Shown piece by piece: positions 4,894 to 5,694 of a DNA stretch of 5,694 nt. Positions within the stretch are counted from its first letter, which is position 1. Each line of letters starts with the position of its first letter. This DNA is from Alphaproteobacteria bacterium. Lineage in GTDB: Bacteria > Pseudomonadota > Alphaproteobacteria > Micropepsales > Micropepsaceae. The notes under the pieces were generated by a model. It saw only the letters and a list, made by a program, of their open reading frames with translations. It was not told the DNA's origin and ran no database searches. The position numbers and the translations under genes are program-made. The stretch is from assembly GCA_015654715.1 (NCBI GenBank), contig JAATGK010000266.1:1-5694 (forward strand), in the 5' to 3' direction.

Positions 4894-5694
4894 CAAACCG
4901 TTCCAGCACGCCTCGCCGTGGCATTCAAGTCTCGCGCTGCGGCAAGTAGTGTCTGCTTGGGGTCGAGATGCAGCGCACCGGTGCGTGCGAACGAGCGGCG
5001 CAGGCGTTCCAGCGCGTCGACCCATTTGTTCATGCCGGGCTGCCCGGCCAGGGCGCGAGCGCGGATGCGGTCGGTTAACGCCTGAATCAAGAAATCGCTG
5101 AGCATATCGAGCCCGTCGGTGATCCGCGCCAGCCGGTCGGCCAATTGGCTGAGGGCGAGGATGTCGGGCGCCGTGGCGCGATCGATCAGCTTCGACGCTT
5201 CTTGAGCCAGGGTGATGCCTTCGCCGCTGGCAAGCCTGAGCGCCGCACCGAGCGATCCGCCGGCCAGTTTTACCAGTGCAACGCGTTCATCGTTGGAGGT
5301 ATCGGGGAGCAAGGCGGCCAGTTCCGCCGCCATGTCGGCATCGGCAAGCGGCCGCAAGGTCAATCGCTGGCAGCGCGAGCGGATGGTCGGCAGGAGCCTG
5401 CCCGGCGTGTTCGACAACAGCAGCAACATCGCCCGCGACGGCGGCTCTTCGAGCAGTTTCAAGAGCGCATTGGCGGCGTTGTCGTTCATGTCATCGGCGG
5501 TATCGACAACCACAACGCGCCAACCGCCGGCGCCGGAAGTCATGCCGAAAAACGAATTCAGCCGGCTCATTTCGCTGAGACCAAGCACGGTCATCAGCTT
5601 GCCTTCGTTGTTGACGCCGCGTTTCAGCACCAACAGGCCGGGATGCGAACCCGCCGTCACCTGCACCGCCGCCGGATCGTTGGGCGGAACCGAC
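4893..5694 (-). CDS. holB: DNA polymerase III subunit delta-prime (5' end missing)
   Basis: Delta-prime is the stator subunit of the clamp-loader complex that opens the beta sliding clamp during replication. The 266 visible residues begin inside the AAA+ domain, and the start lies beyond the right end of the window. Motifs, in visible numbering: SHPGLLVLKR near 16-25, Walker B-like VVVVDTADDMN (60-70), NAANALLKLLEEPP (72-85), sensor-1 region SNTPGRLLPTIRSRC (94-108) with the conserved Ser-Arg-Cys, then a C-terminal helical collar domain. The P-loop region is outside the window. The family is about 330-350 residues, so roughly 70-90 are missing. The stop TGA (4895-4893) shares its last base with the tatD ATG. 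holB followed by tatD and a metallo-hydrolase is a familiar alphaproteobacterial arrangement. The SRC motif and NAANALLKLLEEPP separate it well enough from DnaX. Confidence 0.93.
   Translation of the reverse strand, partial: SVPPNDPAAVQVTAGSHPGLLVLKRGVNNEGKLMTVLGLSEMSRLNSFFGMTSGAGGWRVVVVDTADDMNDNAANALLKLLEEPPSRAMLLLLSNTPGRLLPTIRSRCQRLTLRPLADADMAAELAALLPDTSNDERVALVKLAGGSLGAALRLASGEGITLAQEASKLIDRATAPDILALSQLADRLARITDGLDMLSDFLIQALTDRIRARALAGQPGMNKWVDALERLRRSFARTGALHLDPKQTLLAAARDLNATARRAGTV

Noticed and set aside
3605..5085. Long rightward open frames antisense to the metallo-hydrolase, tatD and holB genes (for example 3605-4381 and 4219-5085)
   Set aside because: They lie opposite well-supported genes with complete catalytic motifs. 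Their products are rich in Arg/Gly/Asp without recognisable domains, typical of shadow frames in GC-rich DNA.
1..5694. CRISPR array, phage genes, toxin-antitoxin pair or restriction genes
   Set aside because: I see no regularly spaced repeats, integrase, capsid or methyltransferase motifs. mazG is the housekeeping pyrophosphohydrolase, without mazE or mazF beside it.

Overview
This is a GC-rich bacterial chromosome segment. Its protein families and gene neighbourhoods point to an alphaproteobacterium, most likely of Rhodospirillales type. The clues are an hflX–mazG neighbourhood, a holB–tatD–metallo-hydrolase cluster, and the style of the HflX and delta-prime sequences. The order-level placement is an inference from memory of such genomes, not a computed result. 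Most of the window is housekeeping, and no large undescribed system is evident. The curiosities are small: repeats, a broken small gene, a short low-complexity protein with its own promoter and terminator, and a possible structured element.

Left part (1–1990). The 3' two thirds of hflX (ribosome-associated GTPase) runs rightward to 846. mazG (nucleoside triphosphate pyrophosphohydrolase) runs leftward from 1990 to 1193. Between their stop codons lie two inverted copies of a double-hairpin palindromic repeat, each starting directly at a stop codon. Between the repeats is a small leftward two-helix membrane protein gene that looks broken by a one-base deletion.

Middle part (1991–2654). A divergent intergenic region of about 200 bp separates mazG from a rightward 71-aa gene of unknown function. 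That gene has a perfect TATAAT box, a good Shine-Dalgarno sequence and an intrinsic terminator, so it is a short monocistronic unit. A 200-bp gene-free stretch follows. It holds a long inverted repeat enclosing smaller hairpins.

Right part (2655–5694). A tight leftward operon reads holB (DNA polymerase III delta-prime, start outside the window), then tatD (metal-dependent nuclease/hydrolase), a PhnP-like metallo-beta-lactamase-fold hydrolase, and a PAP2-family membrane phosphatase. The junctions are TGATG, ATGA and a 2-nt gap, so the four are almost certainly co-transcribed and translationally coupled. Together they cover DNA replication, nucleic-acid or phosphoester hydrolysis and probably lipid-phosphate turnover. 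No promoter for this operon lies inside the window.
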